From: Pseudomonadota bacterium
GTDB lineage: Bacteria > Myxococcota > Polyangia > Polyangiales > Polyangiaceae
Assembly (NCBI GenBank): GCA_023419055.1
Contig: JAEZYO010000803.1
Coordinates: forward strand, 1 to 17,568
DNA length: 17,568 bases
Direction: 5' to 3'
The position numbers and the translations under genes are program-made. The stretch's first letter is position 1. The number at the start of each line of letters is the position of its first letter. Below are positions 1 to 6,314 of the stretch, piece by piece. Below the pieces are notes generated by a model. That model searched no databases. It saw only the letters and a list, made by a program, of their open reading frames with translations, and was not told the origin of the DNA.

Positions 1-163
1 GATCCCAGCTGCCCAGGAACTCTCCCAGGCTCGGAGCGCCGAGGTGCGCCGCGTGCGCGTCGACCTCCGGAGCGCTCGGAGCGGGCGCCGCTGGCGGGTG
101 CGCCGTCGCGCTCGGGCCCGGCTCGGCCAGGATCGCGTCGAAATCGTCGCTGGGTGACGGCAT
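1..163 (-). CDS. N-terminus of a probable ZnuB-type metal ABC permease (partial)
   Basis: Only the first 54 codons are present; the gene runs off the left edge. It begins with ATG at 163, preceded by a clear Shine-Dalgarno TAGGAG (170-175) 6 nt upstream that overlaps the TAG stop of the ATPase gene, so it is the next cistron of the metal-transport operon. The visible protein starts MPSPSDDFDAIL, continues with a Pro/Ala-rich, low-complexity stretch of about 30 residues, and ends with SLGEFLGSWD. From memory of the family, a segment of that kind (hydrophobic plus Trp, just before the first membrane helix) opens ZnuB/ABC-3 family permeases. No membrane helix is yet visible, so the function rests on operon position and this short motif. 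The roughly 45-residue hydrophilic extension before it would be unusual for ZnuB. It could also be an unrelated operon member. Confidence 0.55.
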   Translation of the reverse strand, partial: MPSPSDDFDAILAEPGPSATAHPPAAPAPSAPEVDAHAAHLGAPSLGEFLGSWD

Positions 164-172
164 GGACGGCTC

Positions 173-898
173 CTACACGAGGTCCCGCCGCGGAGGCAGC
201 GAGCCGTAGCGCGCCCGGAACGACGCGTGTTCGAAGACCTCGGAAGGAGAGCCGATCGCGACCGCCGGCGTGTCGCGGTCGAGCAAGACCGCGTGATCCG
301 CGTACTCCGTGACCAGCCGCACGTAGTGGCTGACGATGACGATCGTCGTGTTCGACTCGCGCTGAAGCTTGCCGAGCAGCTCGAAAGCCTCGCGCTCGGC
401 GACGAGATCGAGCGCCGACGTCGGCTCGTCGAGCAGCGCGACGTCGGCCTCCGAGGCGGCGACGCGCGCGAACAGCACGCGCTGGCGCTGTCCCTCCGAG
501 AGCTCCCGAAAAGAGCGATCGGCGAGCTCGCTCGCGCCCATGAGCTCGAGCGCCCGCTCCACTCGCTCCGCGAAGCGGCGAGCAAAGCCGAAGAAGCCGA
601 AGCTCCGCTGGCAGCCCATGCCGACCACGTCTCGAGCCGTGACCGGATACAGATCGTCCGCGACGCCGCGCTGCGGAAGGTAGGCGAGCTTGAGCCCAGG
701 GGCCCGTACGATTTCTCCGCTGACGGGGGCCATGAGGCCGAGCAGGGTCCTGAGCCAGGTCGTCTTGCCAGAACCGTTGCGCCCGATCACGGCCCAGAAG
801 TCGCCGCGCCCCACGCTGAGGTCGAACGCAGGCAGGAGCGGCCGGCCTCGGTGCCCGATCGAGAGCGCGCGCGTCTCGAGCAGCGGGGTCTCGCTCAC
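173..898 (-). CDS. ZnuC-type metal ABC transporter ATPase
   Basis: This is the cytoplasmic ATPase of a zinc/manganese-type ABC importer, 241 residues. Walker A is GRNGSGKT (39-46), the signature is LSEGQRQR (133-140), Walker B ends LLDEPT (155-160) and the H-loop histidine is H191 (VSHY). The start is GTG at 898, which overlaps the TGA of the substrate-binding-protein gene by 4 nt (895-898), indicating translational coupling. A longer frame from 1168 is open but would lie inside the upstream gene and add residues without family character. The chain has the normal length for ZnuC/MntB ATPases and no C-terminal regulatory domain. Family membership is clear; zinc as substrate is inferred from the three-histidine binding protein encoded upstream. 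It would pair with the permease whose gene starts 9 nt downstream. Confidence 0.93.
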   Translation of the reverse strand: MSETPLLETRALSIGHRGRPLLPAFDLSVGRGDFWAVIGRNGSGKTTWLRTLLGLMAPVSGEIVRAPGLKLAYLPQRGVADDLYPVTARDVVGMGCQRSFGFFGFARRFAERVERALELMGASELADRSFRELSEGQRQRVLFARVAASEADVALLDEPTSALDLVAEREAFELLGKLQRESNTTIVIVSHYVRLVTEYADHAVLLDRDTPAVAIGSPSEVFEHASFRARYGSLPPRRDLV

Positions 899-1809
899 GG
901 AACCTTCTCCAGCTTGGCAGCGATCGCACCGAGGAAGCCCGTGTACGTCTGTCCCGCCGGGAAGTTCGTCATACCGGGGATGACCACGAGCTTTACCCCG
1001 ATCTTGTCCGCGGCCGGCGCGGACGTGCTCGTCGGCCACCACGCCTCCTGGAGCAAGCAGGCAACCTTCCGAGCTTTGCCGAGCTCCACCACCTGCGCGA
1101 CGTGGCGGGGGTTCGGCGGGATCCCGGGCTTGGGTTCCAGGTGATCGACGACGATTAGACCGAGCCAATCCGCGAGGTACGCGAGTGAGCGGTGGTAGCC
1201 GATGATCGGACGCCCGCGCAGACGCTCGAGCTTCTTCTCGAGCGCGGCGCGCTCGCTCCGCAAGTTCGCTACGAACGCTTTGGTCGCGCCGAGGTACGCC
1301 TCGTGTCCCGCGGGATCGAGCGCGGCGAGCTTCTTACCGATGCCCACGGCCACCTTCTCGGCGCGGCGTGGATCGAGCAAGTAGTGAGGGCTCCCCTGCG
1401 GGTGAATGTCGCCCTGGCTGCGATCGACCTTGCCCGCCGGCACCTCCAAGAGATCGACCAGCGTCGATGCGTCGAGGTGACCTTTCGCGCCGCTCTGGAT
1501 GTTGCCGTTGCGCGATCCGGTGACCAGAGTGGGAAGCCACCCGGCCTCGAGGTCCGCGCCGACCAAGATCAACAGATCGGCCTTCGAGAGCTCGAGCGCG
1601 AGGTGGGGCCGAGCATCGACGAAATGCGGGTCTTGCGACGGCAGCGCGAGCGAGGTGACCTTGGCGCGCCCCGCCGCAACGGCTTGCGTGATGGCGGCGA
1701 GGTCGGGCGTGGTGGTGACGACCCGGAGCTCGGCGCGAGCGTCCGGCGCGAGCAAGAGGCCGAAGACGAGCAGCAGCGAGTGGATCAAGAATCGCAAGAG
1801 TTGACGCAT
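895..1809 (-). CDS. ZnuA/TroA-type periplasmic metal-binding protein
   Basis: This is the periplasmic solute-binding protein of the metal importer, 304 residues. A signal peptide covers residues 1-26 (MRQLLRFL, hydrophobic core, then ARA before E27). Three likely metal-ligand histidines lie in family positions: H62 in QDPHFVD, H142 in SPHYLLDP and H206 in GYHRSLAYL, almost the same numbering as E. coli ZnuA from memory (60, 143, 207). The fourth carboxylate ligand typical of Mn-binding relatives is not evident in the C-terminal lobe, where the sequence is VIPGMTNFPAG, which favours zinc. The His-rich loop that many ZnuA proteins carry between the first two ligands is absent. The ATG at 1809 is chosen over the open frame from 1878 because GAGGAAG precedes it by 5 nt and a signal peptide follows directly. 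The upstream porin gene stops 10 nt before it. Confidence 0.92.
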   Translation of the reverse strand: MRQLLRFLIHSLLLVFGLLLAPDARAELRVVTTTPDLAAITQAVAAGRAKVTSLALPSQDPHFVDARPHLALELSKADLLILVGADLEAGWLPTLVTGSRNGNIQSGAKGHLDASTLVDLLEVPAGKVDRSQGDIHPQGSPHYLLDPRRAEKVAVGIGKKLAALDPAGHEAYLGATKAFVANLRSERAALEKKLERLRGRPIIGYHRSLAYLADWLGLIVVDHLEPKPGIPPNPRHVAQVVELGKARKVACLLQEAWWPTSTSAPAADKIGVKLVVIPGMTNFPAGQTYTGFLGAIAAKLEKVP

Positions 1810-1814
1810 GGCGG

Positions 1815-1821
1815 CTTCCTC
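1815..1821 (-). promoter_or_regulatory. Shine-Dalgarno of the metal-binding protein gene
   Basis: GAGGAAG on the minus strand, 5 nt before the ATG at 1809. It overlaps the TGA stop of the porin gene (1820-1822). It decides the start of the substrate-binding protein and suggests coupled translation of the two genes. Confidence 0.7.
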
Positions 1822-3115
1822 AAAACTGATGCGCGCCGTGCGCGCCGATCGCCACCTCGGCGGCGAGAAAGAGTGCAAAGTAGGAGGCCGCGAAGCCTGG
1901 GACGTCGCGGTTTCCCTGCAAGCGCAGGCGTGAGAACTCGGTGGGGTAGAAGGTGACGTTCGCGGCGTAGCGCCTCCGCACCGAGGTCCACTCGGGATCG
2001 AGAGGGTCCTCCACGACCTCGCCGCCCTCGCCGTAGGACGGCGACCCGTACTCGTAGCGACCCGCTACGGACCAGCGCTCCGCGAAGCGAAAGAGCGCTT
2101 GCGCGTAGCCGCCGAAGTCCTGGAGTAGGTCGTCCGGAACCTGCTGCCGGCGATAGAACCACTCGCTCTGCAGCGAGACCACTGGTGGGACCGGTTGGTG
2201 GATCGGGCGGTACTTCAAGTAGAAGTCCGCGCCGAAGATGTCGGTGCGATCACTCGGCCCGTTCGCGTTCGGCCCGAAAGCGCCCGATAGTCCGAAGGCG
2301 AGCGACCAGCTCGACGACAGCGGAAAGAACTGCTTGATCGCGGTCGTGTACAAGAGGTCGCTCGGCGAATCGATCTCGGGCTCCTCCGCGCCGTAGAAGC
2401 TCCGCGCGGACTCCTCGCCGGTCGCCTCGGTCGCCGACGCCACGAGCTCGACCGTCCACGGCAGCGGAAGGAGAATGGAAAGCTCGACGCCGAGGCCGCG
2501 ACTGCCCTCGGCTCCGAAGAGCCGTCCGAGCTCGAAAGGCTGGTCGACGAACTCCCAGGTGTGAAGGTGCGTCGCGTTCATGCGCCCAAAGCGGGTCAAG
2601 AACTTGCCGAAGCGCGCCTGGAGACCGAGCGGCAAGCCGAGCGTCGTCGCGTACACTTCTTCGAGATCGATCTCTTCCTCGGCGAAGACGATGTGACTGT
2701 CGAGACGGAAGTACGGATCGACCGCGCCCGACAGCGACACTTCGAGCTGCTGCAAGTTGAAGCCCGTGTGCGTCGGATCGTGCGCCCCGCTTTCGAGCGG
2801 CTCGTCGTCGGAGAAGTAGGCGCCGGCGAAATCGAGAACCGCCGAGAGATCCACCAAGGTACCGCCCGCGGCTCGGGCAGATCCTGCCGGAACGGAGCGC
2901 GATGCCAGAGAGCCAGGAGAGGACGGCGACGTCGCGGCTTCGAGCTCGTCGAAGCTCGAGGCGCCGAGGACGTCGTCAGGCGGGTTCTCGGGCGGTGCGG
3001 GCGCGGAGGGGGCCGCGCCCGTCGGGGTTTGAGCGACCGCGTTTGCGGTCATGAACAAGCATGAAGCGAGCAATGAGCTCGCGGGCAGACGAATATCGAA
3101 ACGAGAGGAGACCAA
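1820..3115 (-). CDS. Outer-membrane porin-like beta-barrel protein, metal-uptake associated
   Basis: A 431-residue exported protein. The N-terminus is a signal peptide (hydrophobic about 10-28, cleavage probably AVA before Q29; LASC at 16-19 also fits a lipobox, but the hydrophobic stretch continues past it). A Pro/Ala/Ser-rich linker (about 30-85) follows, then a region of alternating aromatic/hydrophobic strands ending in a C-terminal Phe, as beta-barrel outer-membrane proteins do. Around residues 170-195 it has GKFLTRFGRMNATHLHTW followed by EFVDQP, a segment I associate with porin-like proteins annotated beside zinc importers in Gram-negative bacteria. No TonB box or plug domain is apparent. 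The start is TTG at 3115, with GGAGG 4 nt upstream; the signal peptide supports it. It probably admits or captures metal at the outer membrane for the ABC importer encoded directly downstream. Confidence 0.75.
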   Translation of the reverse strand: MVSSRFDIRLPASSLLASCLFMTANAVAQTPTGAAPSAPAPPENPPDDVLGASSFDELEAATSPSSPGSLASRSVPAGSARAAGGTLVDLSAVLDFAGAYFSDDEPLESGAHDPTHTGFNLQQLEVSLSGAVDPYFRLDSHIVFAEEEIDLEEVYATTLGLPLGLQARFGKFLTRFGRMNATHLHTWEFVDQPFELGRLFGAEGSRGLGVELSILLPLPWTVELVASATEATGEESARSFYGAEEPEIDSPSDLLYTTAIKQFFPLSSSWSLAFGLSGAFGPNANGPSDRTDIFGADFYLKYRPIHQPVPPVVSLQSEWFYRRQQVPDDLLQDFGGYAQALFRFAERWSVAGRYEYGSPSYGEGGEVVEDPLDPEWTSVRRRYAANVTFYPTEFSRLRLQGNRDVPGFAASYFALFLAAEVAIGAHGAHQF

Positions 3116-3147
3116 GCGTCCTCCAGAAAGTGAAATCCAAGATCGTT

Positions 3148-3164
3148 GGCGTCGTCATGACGCC
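3148..3164. promoter_or_regulatory. Inverted repeat upstream of the porin-ABC genes, possible operator
   Basis: GGCGTC-GTCAT-GACGCC is a perfect 6-nt inverted repeat around a 5-nt centre, with CGTCATGACG as an inner 10-nt palindrome. It lies 33 nt upstream of the TTG start of the porin gene, in the 167-nt gap after the His-rich gene. That is a plausible place for a metal-responsive repressor of the Fur/Zur type, but the sequence does not match a Zur consensus I know. It could be chance in GC-rich DNA. Confidence 0.25.
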
Positions 3165-3282
3165 GCCGGGGAGCGGCAGACGCGACGGCGCTCCTTTCAC
3201 GAGGAGGCGCGACGCATGCCGCGGCGCAGAACGGTCACGCGCCGAGACGCGTGAGCGGACCAACCGGCAGACGAGTGGGAGC

Positions 3283-3723
3283 TCAGACGCCCGGAGGCGG
3301 GAGCTTGGGGGCGAGCGCCAGGAGGTCGATCGAACGCGCTGCGCGCGCAGAAGCGACCGAGGAATGAGCCGGCGCCGGTGCCCCTACCGCGAGCGCGAAC
3401 GCCGGCTCGGCTCGAGTGACGAAAGGCTCACGGACGGCAGCCGAGACCCCGCAGTGCTCGTGCTGGTGTTCGCCGCGCGAGTCGGCGTGGTAGCCCGCGT
3501 GGTCCTTTTTTGCGGTGACGGCGTGAGCATGCGAGTCGTCCACGTGCACGAGCTCGCCATGCTCGGCGCAAACCTCGTGATGGACGAGCACGTGGTGCAG
3601 CGCGGGCAGCACCTGCACGAGCGCGAGCTCTGCCAGAATGAACGCGCCAAGGACGCGCAACCACGACGAAAATCGGGATTTTCGAGCGGCGCGGAGCGCT
3701 TGGACGGCTTTCTGCGAACGCAA
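3283..3723 (-). CDS. Small membrane-anchored histidine-rich protein, unknown family
   Basis: A 146-residue protein I do not recognise. It has a basic N-terminus (1-23), one hydrophobic segment (about 24-41, signal anchor or signal peptide), then a histidine-dense region: 13 His between residues 43 and 90, including HHVLVHHEVCAEHGELVH and HQHEHC, plus two Cys (C52, C91). The rest is Ala/Pro-rich without His clusters. This composition suits binding of zinc or copper in the periplasm. Its stop is 167 nt before the porin of the same-strand metal importer, so a role as metal chaperone, buffer or sensor is inferred. The start is TTG at 3723, 1 nt after the HIT gene's TAG; no good Shine-Dalgarno is seen, so coupling to HIT translation is possible, and the true start could lie a few codons downstream. 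Confidence 0.65.
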   Translation of the reverse strand: MRSQKAVQALRAARKSRFSSWLRVLGAFILAELALVQVLPALHHVLVHHEVCAEHGELVHVDDSHAHAVTAKKDHAGYHADSRGEHQHEHCGVSAAVREPFVTRAEPAFALAVGAPAPAHSSVASARAARSIDLLALAPKLPPPGV

Positions 3724-3724
3724 A

Positions 3725-4144
3725 CTAGGCGCTACTCAAGCACTGCGCGATGCGATCCGCAAGAGCCTTGCCGTCCTCTCCGAGCTTGCCTTTGGGCCAC
3801 CCGACACCGAGGCCGCTCGACTCGTCCGGCTTCGGAATGATGTGGAAGTGCACGTGCATCACGGCTTGATGGGCGAGAGCGCCGTTGTTCTGGAGGACGT
3901 TGTACTCGCGGGTCCCCGTCGCTTGCTGCACCGCGCGGCAGAGCCTCGGCAAGACGCGCCCGATGGCGGCAGCCGACTCGTCCGAAAGCGCGTCCAGCGT
4001 CTCCGCCGGCTCCTTCGGGATGACCAGCGTGTGTCCCTTACTGAGCGGGTTCACGTCGAGGAAGGCGAACACGAGGTCGTCCTCGTAGACCTTCAGACTC
4101 GGGATCTCGCCGCTCAAGATTTTCGAGAACACGGTGTTTGCCAT
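3725..4144 (-). CDS. HIT-family (histidine triad) nucleotide hydrolase
   Basis: A cytoplasmic 139-residue protein of the histidine triad superfamily, typically acting on nucleoside phosphoramidates or dinucleoside polyphosphates. The triad is MHVHFHIIP with H97, H99 and H101; the middle one, H99, is the expected nucleophile. Upstream family features are FAFLDVNPLSKGHTLVIPK (27-44) and NVLQNNG (82-88). The zinc-binding CxxC seen near the start of many bacterial HIT proteins is absent here (VFSKILSGEIP). Length is normal. The start is ATG at 4144, and the stop is followed after 1 nt by the TTG of the His-rich gene, so the two are probably cotranscribed, though HIT proteins have no known part in metal import. 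It is divergent from the metallo-hydrolase at 4188 across 43 nt. Confidence 0.93.
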   Translation of the reverse strand: MANTVFSKILSGEIPSLKVYEDDLVFAFLDVNPLSKGHTLVIPKEPAETLDALSDESAAAIGRVLPRLCRAVQQATGTREYNVLQNNGALAHQAVMHVHFHIIPKPDESSGLGVGWPKGKLGEDGKALADRIAQCLSSA

Positions 4145-4187
4145 GGCACGGGCAAGATAGCTCGAATTGGGACAAGATGGGCCTACG

Positions 4188-5093
4188 ATGCTCCGCGCGT
4201 CCTCGATCCTCGGAAACAGTCAGCGACTCGATGGAGGGGCAATGTTCGGGAACGCGCCGAAGGCGCTCTGGAGCCGCCTCTGCCCGCCCGACGAGCTGGG
4301 CCGAATTCCGCTCGCTTGCCGGGCGCTCTTGATCGAGACGCCCACGAGCAAGGTGCTCTGCGAGACCGGCATCGGCGCGTTCTTCGAGCCCTCGTTGAGA
4401 GAGAGATACGGCGTCGTCGAAGCGGAGCACGTCCTCCTGCGCTCTCTCGCCGATCTCGGCGTCTCCGAAGCCGACGTCGATGTCGTGGTGCTGAGCCACC
4501 TGCATTTCGATCACGCGGGCGGCCTCTTGCAACCCTACCGGGCGAACGCGCCGCTCGAGCTCTGCTTCCCGCGCGCCGAGTTCGTGGTGACGAGAGGCGC
4601 CTGGGAAAGGGCGCTCCGTCCTCACGCGCGTGATCGCGCCTCCTTCATCCCCGAGCTCGGCGGGCTGCTCGAGCGCTCAGGTCGCCTGCGCGTGCTCGAC
4701 TCGTTGGACGACGCGGCGCGCCTCCTCGGCGAGAGCTTCTCGTTTTCCACGAGCGACGGCCACACGCCATCGATGTTGCATACGTGCGTTCGAGGGGCGC
4801 GCGCGGAGCTCTTCTTCTGCGCGGACCTGGTGCCGGGTAGCGCCTGGCTGCATCTACCCATCACCATGGGTTACGATCGCTTCCCCGAGAGGCTGATCGA
4901 CGAGAAGAGCGAGCTTTTCCCGAAGCTACTCGAAAGCGGCACCTATTTGTTCTTCACGCACGACGCGACGCTCGCGGCGGCGCGCCTCTCGCGTGACGAC
5001 AAGGGGCGCTTCGGCCCGGGGCACTGCGTCACGGACTTCGAACGATGGGACCTGGACGCAAATTTCCAGCCCGAAGGGCCGCGCGGCGCTTAG
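4188..5093 (+). CDS. Metallo-beta-lactamase-fold hydrolase
   Basis: A 301-residue MBL-fold protein. The metal-binding signature HLHFDHAGG is at residues 104-112 (H104, H106, D108, H109). A later SDGHTPS supplies the third-position histidine, CADLVPG the bridging Asp, and FTHDA near the C-terminus the last metal-site His, so a dinuclear zinc site looks intact. The N-terminus MLRASSILGNSQRLDGGAMF is typical of a subgroup of glyoxalase-II-like or lactonase-like MBL proteins, but the substrate cannot be read from sequence. The frame is open from a TTG at 4167; I chose the ATG at 4188 because family homology begins there. No signal peptide. It shares a 43-nt divergent upstream region with the HIT gene. 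Confidence 0.88.
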   Translation: MLRASSILGNSQRLDGGAMFGNAPKALWSRLCPPDELGRIPLACRALLIETPTSKVLCETGIGAFFEPSLRERYGVVEAEHVLLRSLADLGVSEADVDVVVLSHLHFDHAGGLLQPYRANAPLELCFPRAEFVVTRGAWERALRPHARDRASFIPELGGLLERSGRLRVLDSLDDAARLLGESFSFSTSDGHTPSMLHTCVRGARAELFFCADLVPGSAWLHLPITMGYDRFPERLIDEKSELFPKLLESGTYLFFTHDATLAAARLSRDDKGRFGPGHCVTDFERWDLDANFQPEGPRGA

Positions 5094-5150
5094 TAAGGCA
5101 CGATTACCGCGATTTCACGGGCTCCGAGCGTTTCAGACGTCGGGCAACTC

Positions 5151-6074
5151 GTGCACGATGCGAGCACCGTGACACGCCGTTTCTCCCCCGCCCTGCTCGC
5201 CTTCCTCGCCTCCTCCACGCTCGCGCTGAGCGCGCAAGCGCACATCCGCCTGACCTACCCCCAGCCACGCTACCCCGCGCCGGAGCAGGAGATGGGGCAG
5301 CAACAGAAGGACGGCCCATGCGGCGTGATCGGCGACTCGCGCGTCGAAGAACGTGTGACGGTGTTCGAGCCCGGCGAGACGATCACGGTCACCTTCGACG
5401 AGACCATCAATCACCCGGGGTTCTTTCGCATCAGCTTCGACAACGACGGCCAGGATGCGTTTCAATTCCCGACTTCGCGCGATGACGTCGTGGATCCCCC
5501 CGTGCTGCCGGTGCTGGTCGACGACGTCACCGACAAGGCCGGCGGCTCGTATTCGCAAGAAGTCACGCTTCCCAACATGGAGTGCGAGACCTGCACGCTG
5601 CAACTCATTCAAGTGATGAAGGCGGGCGACGGCCCCTTCGTCGAGGACGACATCTACTACCAGTGCGCTGACATCGCCCTCCGCAGCGCGGGCTCAGGCG
5701 GTGCCGGAGGAGCGGGCGGCGCTGGTGGTGGGCCAGGCGCAGGCGGTAGCGCCGGCAGCGGCGGCGTCGCGGGCGGAAGTTCGGCAGGCGCGGGTGGTCT
5801 CTCCGGTGGCGGCGGAGCGGGCGGCGGCGGCCTCGGTGGGAGCGGCGGCTCGACCGGCTCTGGCGGCGCGGGAGGCGCGCCATCGGCAGCGGGTAGCGGC
5901 GGCGGCGGTACCGGTGGAGGCGCAGGCGGAGACGGTTCGACGCCCGTCGAACAGGAGGGCGGTTGCTCGGTCGGGCATTCAGGGGACCGGAACGGCACCT
6001 GGCTCGCGCTCGGCGCGGGGCTCTTTCTGGTCACCCGGGGCCGCCGGAGCCGCCGGGGCATCCTGTCTCGCTAA
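5151..6074 (+). CDS. Secreted LPMO-like protein with N-terminal His and surface-sorting tail
   Basis: A 307-residue exported protein. A signal peptide ends in SAQA before H31, so the mature chain would begin with histidine (HIRLTYPQPRYP), the hallmark of histidine-brace copper enzymes such as LPMOs. H88 in ETINHPGFFRISF is a candidate second copper ligand. Conserved-looking Cys lie in GPCG, ECETC and YYQC. The globular domain ends near residue 179. A Gly/Ser/Ala linker (about 180-262) follows, then a tail with Cys (C272), a hydrophobic stretch (WLALGAGLFLV, 284-294) and an Arg-rich end (RGRRSRR), resembling MYXO-CTERM-type sorting signals. I recall a Sorangium family annotated as polysaccharide-monooxygenase-like (SCE4755) that appears to match. 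Substrate is unknown. The start could equally be GTG at 5169, which gives a cleaner signal peptide of 24 residues. No clear ribosome-binding site for either. Confidence 0.78.
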   Translation: MHDASTVTRRFSPALLAFLASSTLALSAQAHIRLTYPQPRYPAPEQEMGQQQKDGPCGVIGDSRVEERVTVFEPGETITVTFDETINHPGFFRISFDNDGQDAFQFPTSRDDVVDPPVLPVLVDDVTDKAGGSYSQEVTLPNMECETCTLQLIQVMKAGDGPFVEDDIYYQCADIALRSAGSGGAGGAGGAGGGPGAGGSAGSGGVAGGSSAGAGGLSGGGGAGGGGLGGSGGSTGSGGAGGAPSAAGSGGGGTGGGAGGDGSTPVEQEGGCSVGHSGDRNGTWLALGAGLFLVTRGRRSRRGILSR

Positions 6075-6149
6075 GACCGCCCAACGCCTCTGAACCCCCC
6101 TTGCGCGCTCCAAAGGGCGTGGACAAGTTGCCCCGCGTTCCGGTCGATA

Positions 6150-6188
6150 CCGCGTAGCGGGCCGCATGCGGCGGCTCCGCGCACGCGG
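6150..6188. repeat. Cluster of three short palindromes before the hsp20 genes
   Basis: Three adjacent dyads occur here: CCGC-GTA-GCGG (6150-6160), the perfect 12-nt palindrome GCCGCATGCGGC (6161-6172) and CCGCG-CA-CGCGG (6177-6188). They sit in the 240-nt gap between the LPMO-like gene and the first hsp20 gene and could form hairpins in a leader transcript, or be an operator. There is no U-run, so an intrinsic terminator is unlikely. The rest of the gap (6075-6314) holds no ORF, CIRCE element or recognisable heat-shock promoter that I can see. Confidence 0.3.
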
Positions 6189-6300
6189 ATCGGAGCCAAA
6201 CGAGCCGCCATTCGGACGACCCGCCCTCGGGGTCGGTAGGTGGAACTCCATCGCGTCGACACGACGGGTCTCGTTGCGCTCGCGCCGGCGAATCTTCCAC

Positions 6301-6306
6301 AAGGAG
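6301..6306 (+). promoter_or_regulatory. Shine-Dalgarno deciding the first hsp20 start
   Basis: AAGGAG lies 8 nt before the ATG at 6315. It argues against the in-frame GTG at 6240, which would add 25 residues with no Hsp20 character. TTCC at 6295-6298 can pair weakly (with one U-G) with GGAG at 6303-6306 around an ACAA loop. Confidence 0.7.
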
Positions 6307-6314
6307 CGACGACA

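Noticed and set aside
227..1144. Long plus-strand open frame of 305 codons opposite the ATPase and binding-protein genes
   Set aside because: Arg/Glu-rich translation with no domain; it is the antisense of two well-supported genes and reflects GC-rich codon bias.
1820..3115. TonB-dependent receptor for the beta-barrel protein
   Set aside because: At 431 residues it is too short for a 22-strand receptor with a plug, and no TonB box is visible; porin-like is the better description.
3169..3200. GGAGCG/CGCTCC dyad as a terminator after the His-rich gene
   Set aside because: Six-bp stem with a 13-nt loop and no T-run in the minus-strand direction.
5688..5936. Repetitive GGC/GGT-rich DNA as a tandem repeat or CRISPR-like array
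   Set aside because: No fixed period or spacer; it encodes the low-complexity Gly/Ser/Ala linker of the secreted protein.
5657..6061. Pro-rich minus-strand frame of 134 codons
   Set aside because: It is the reverse complement of the Gly-rich linker; GGC repeats read backwards as Pro/Ala codons.
6107..6140. Sigma-54-like promoter before hsp20 (GG ... GC around the sequence GGACAAGTTGCC)
   Set aside because: The spacing between the GG and GC elements is 7 or 12 rather than the required 10.
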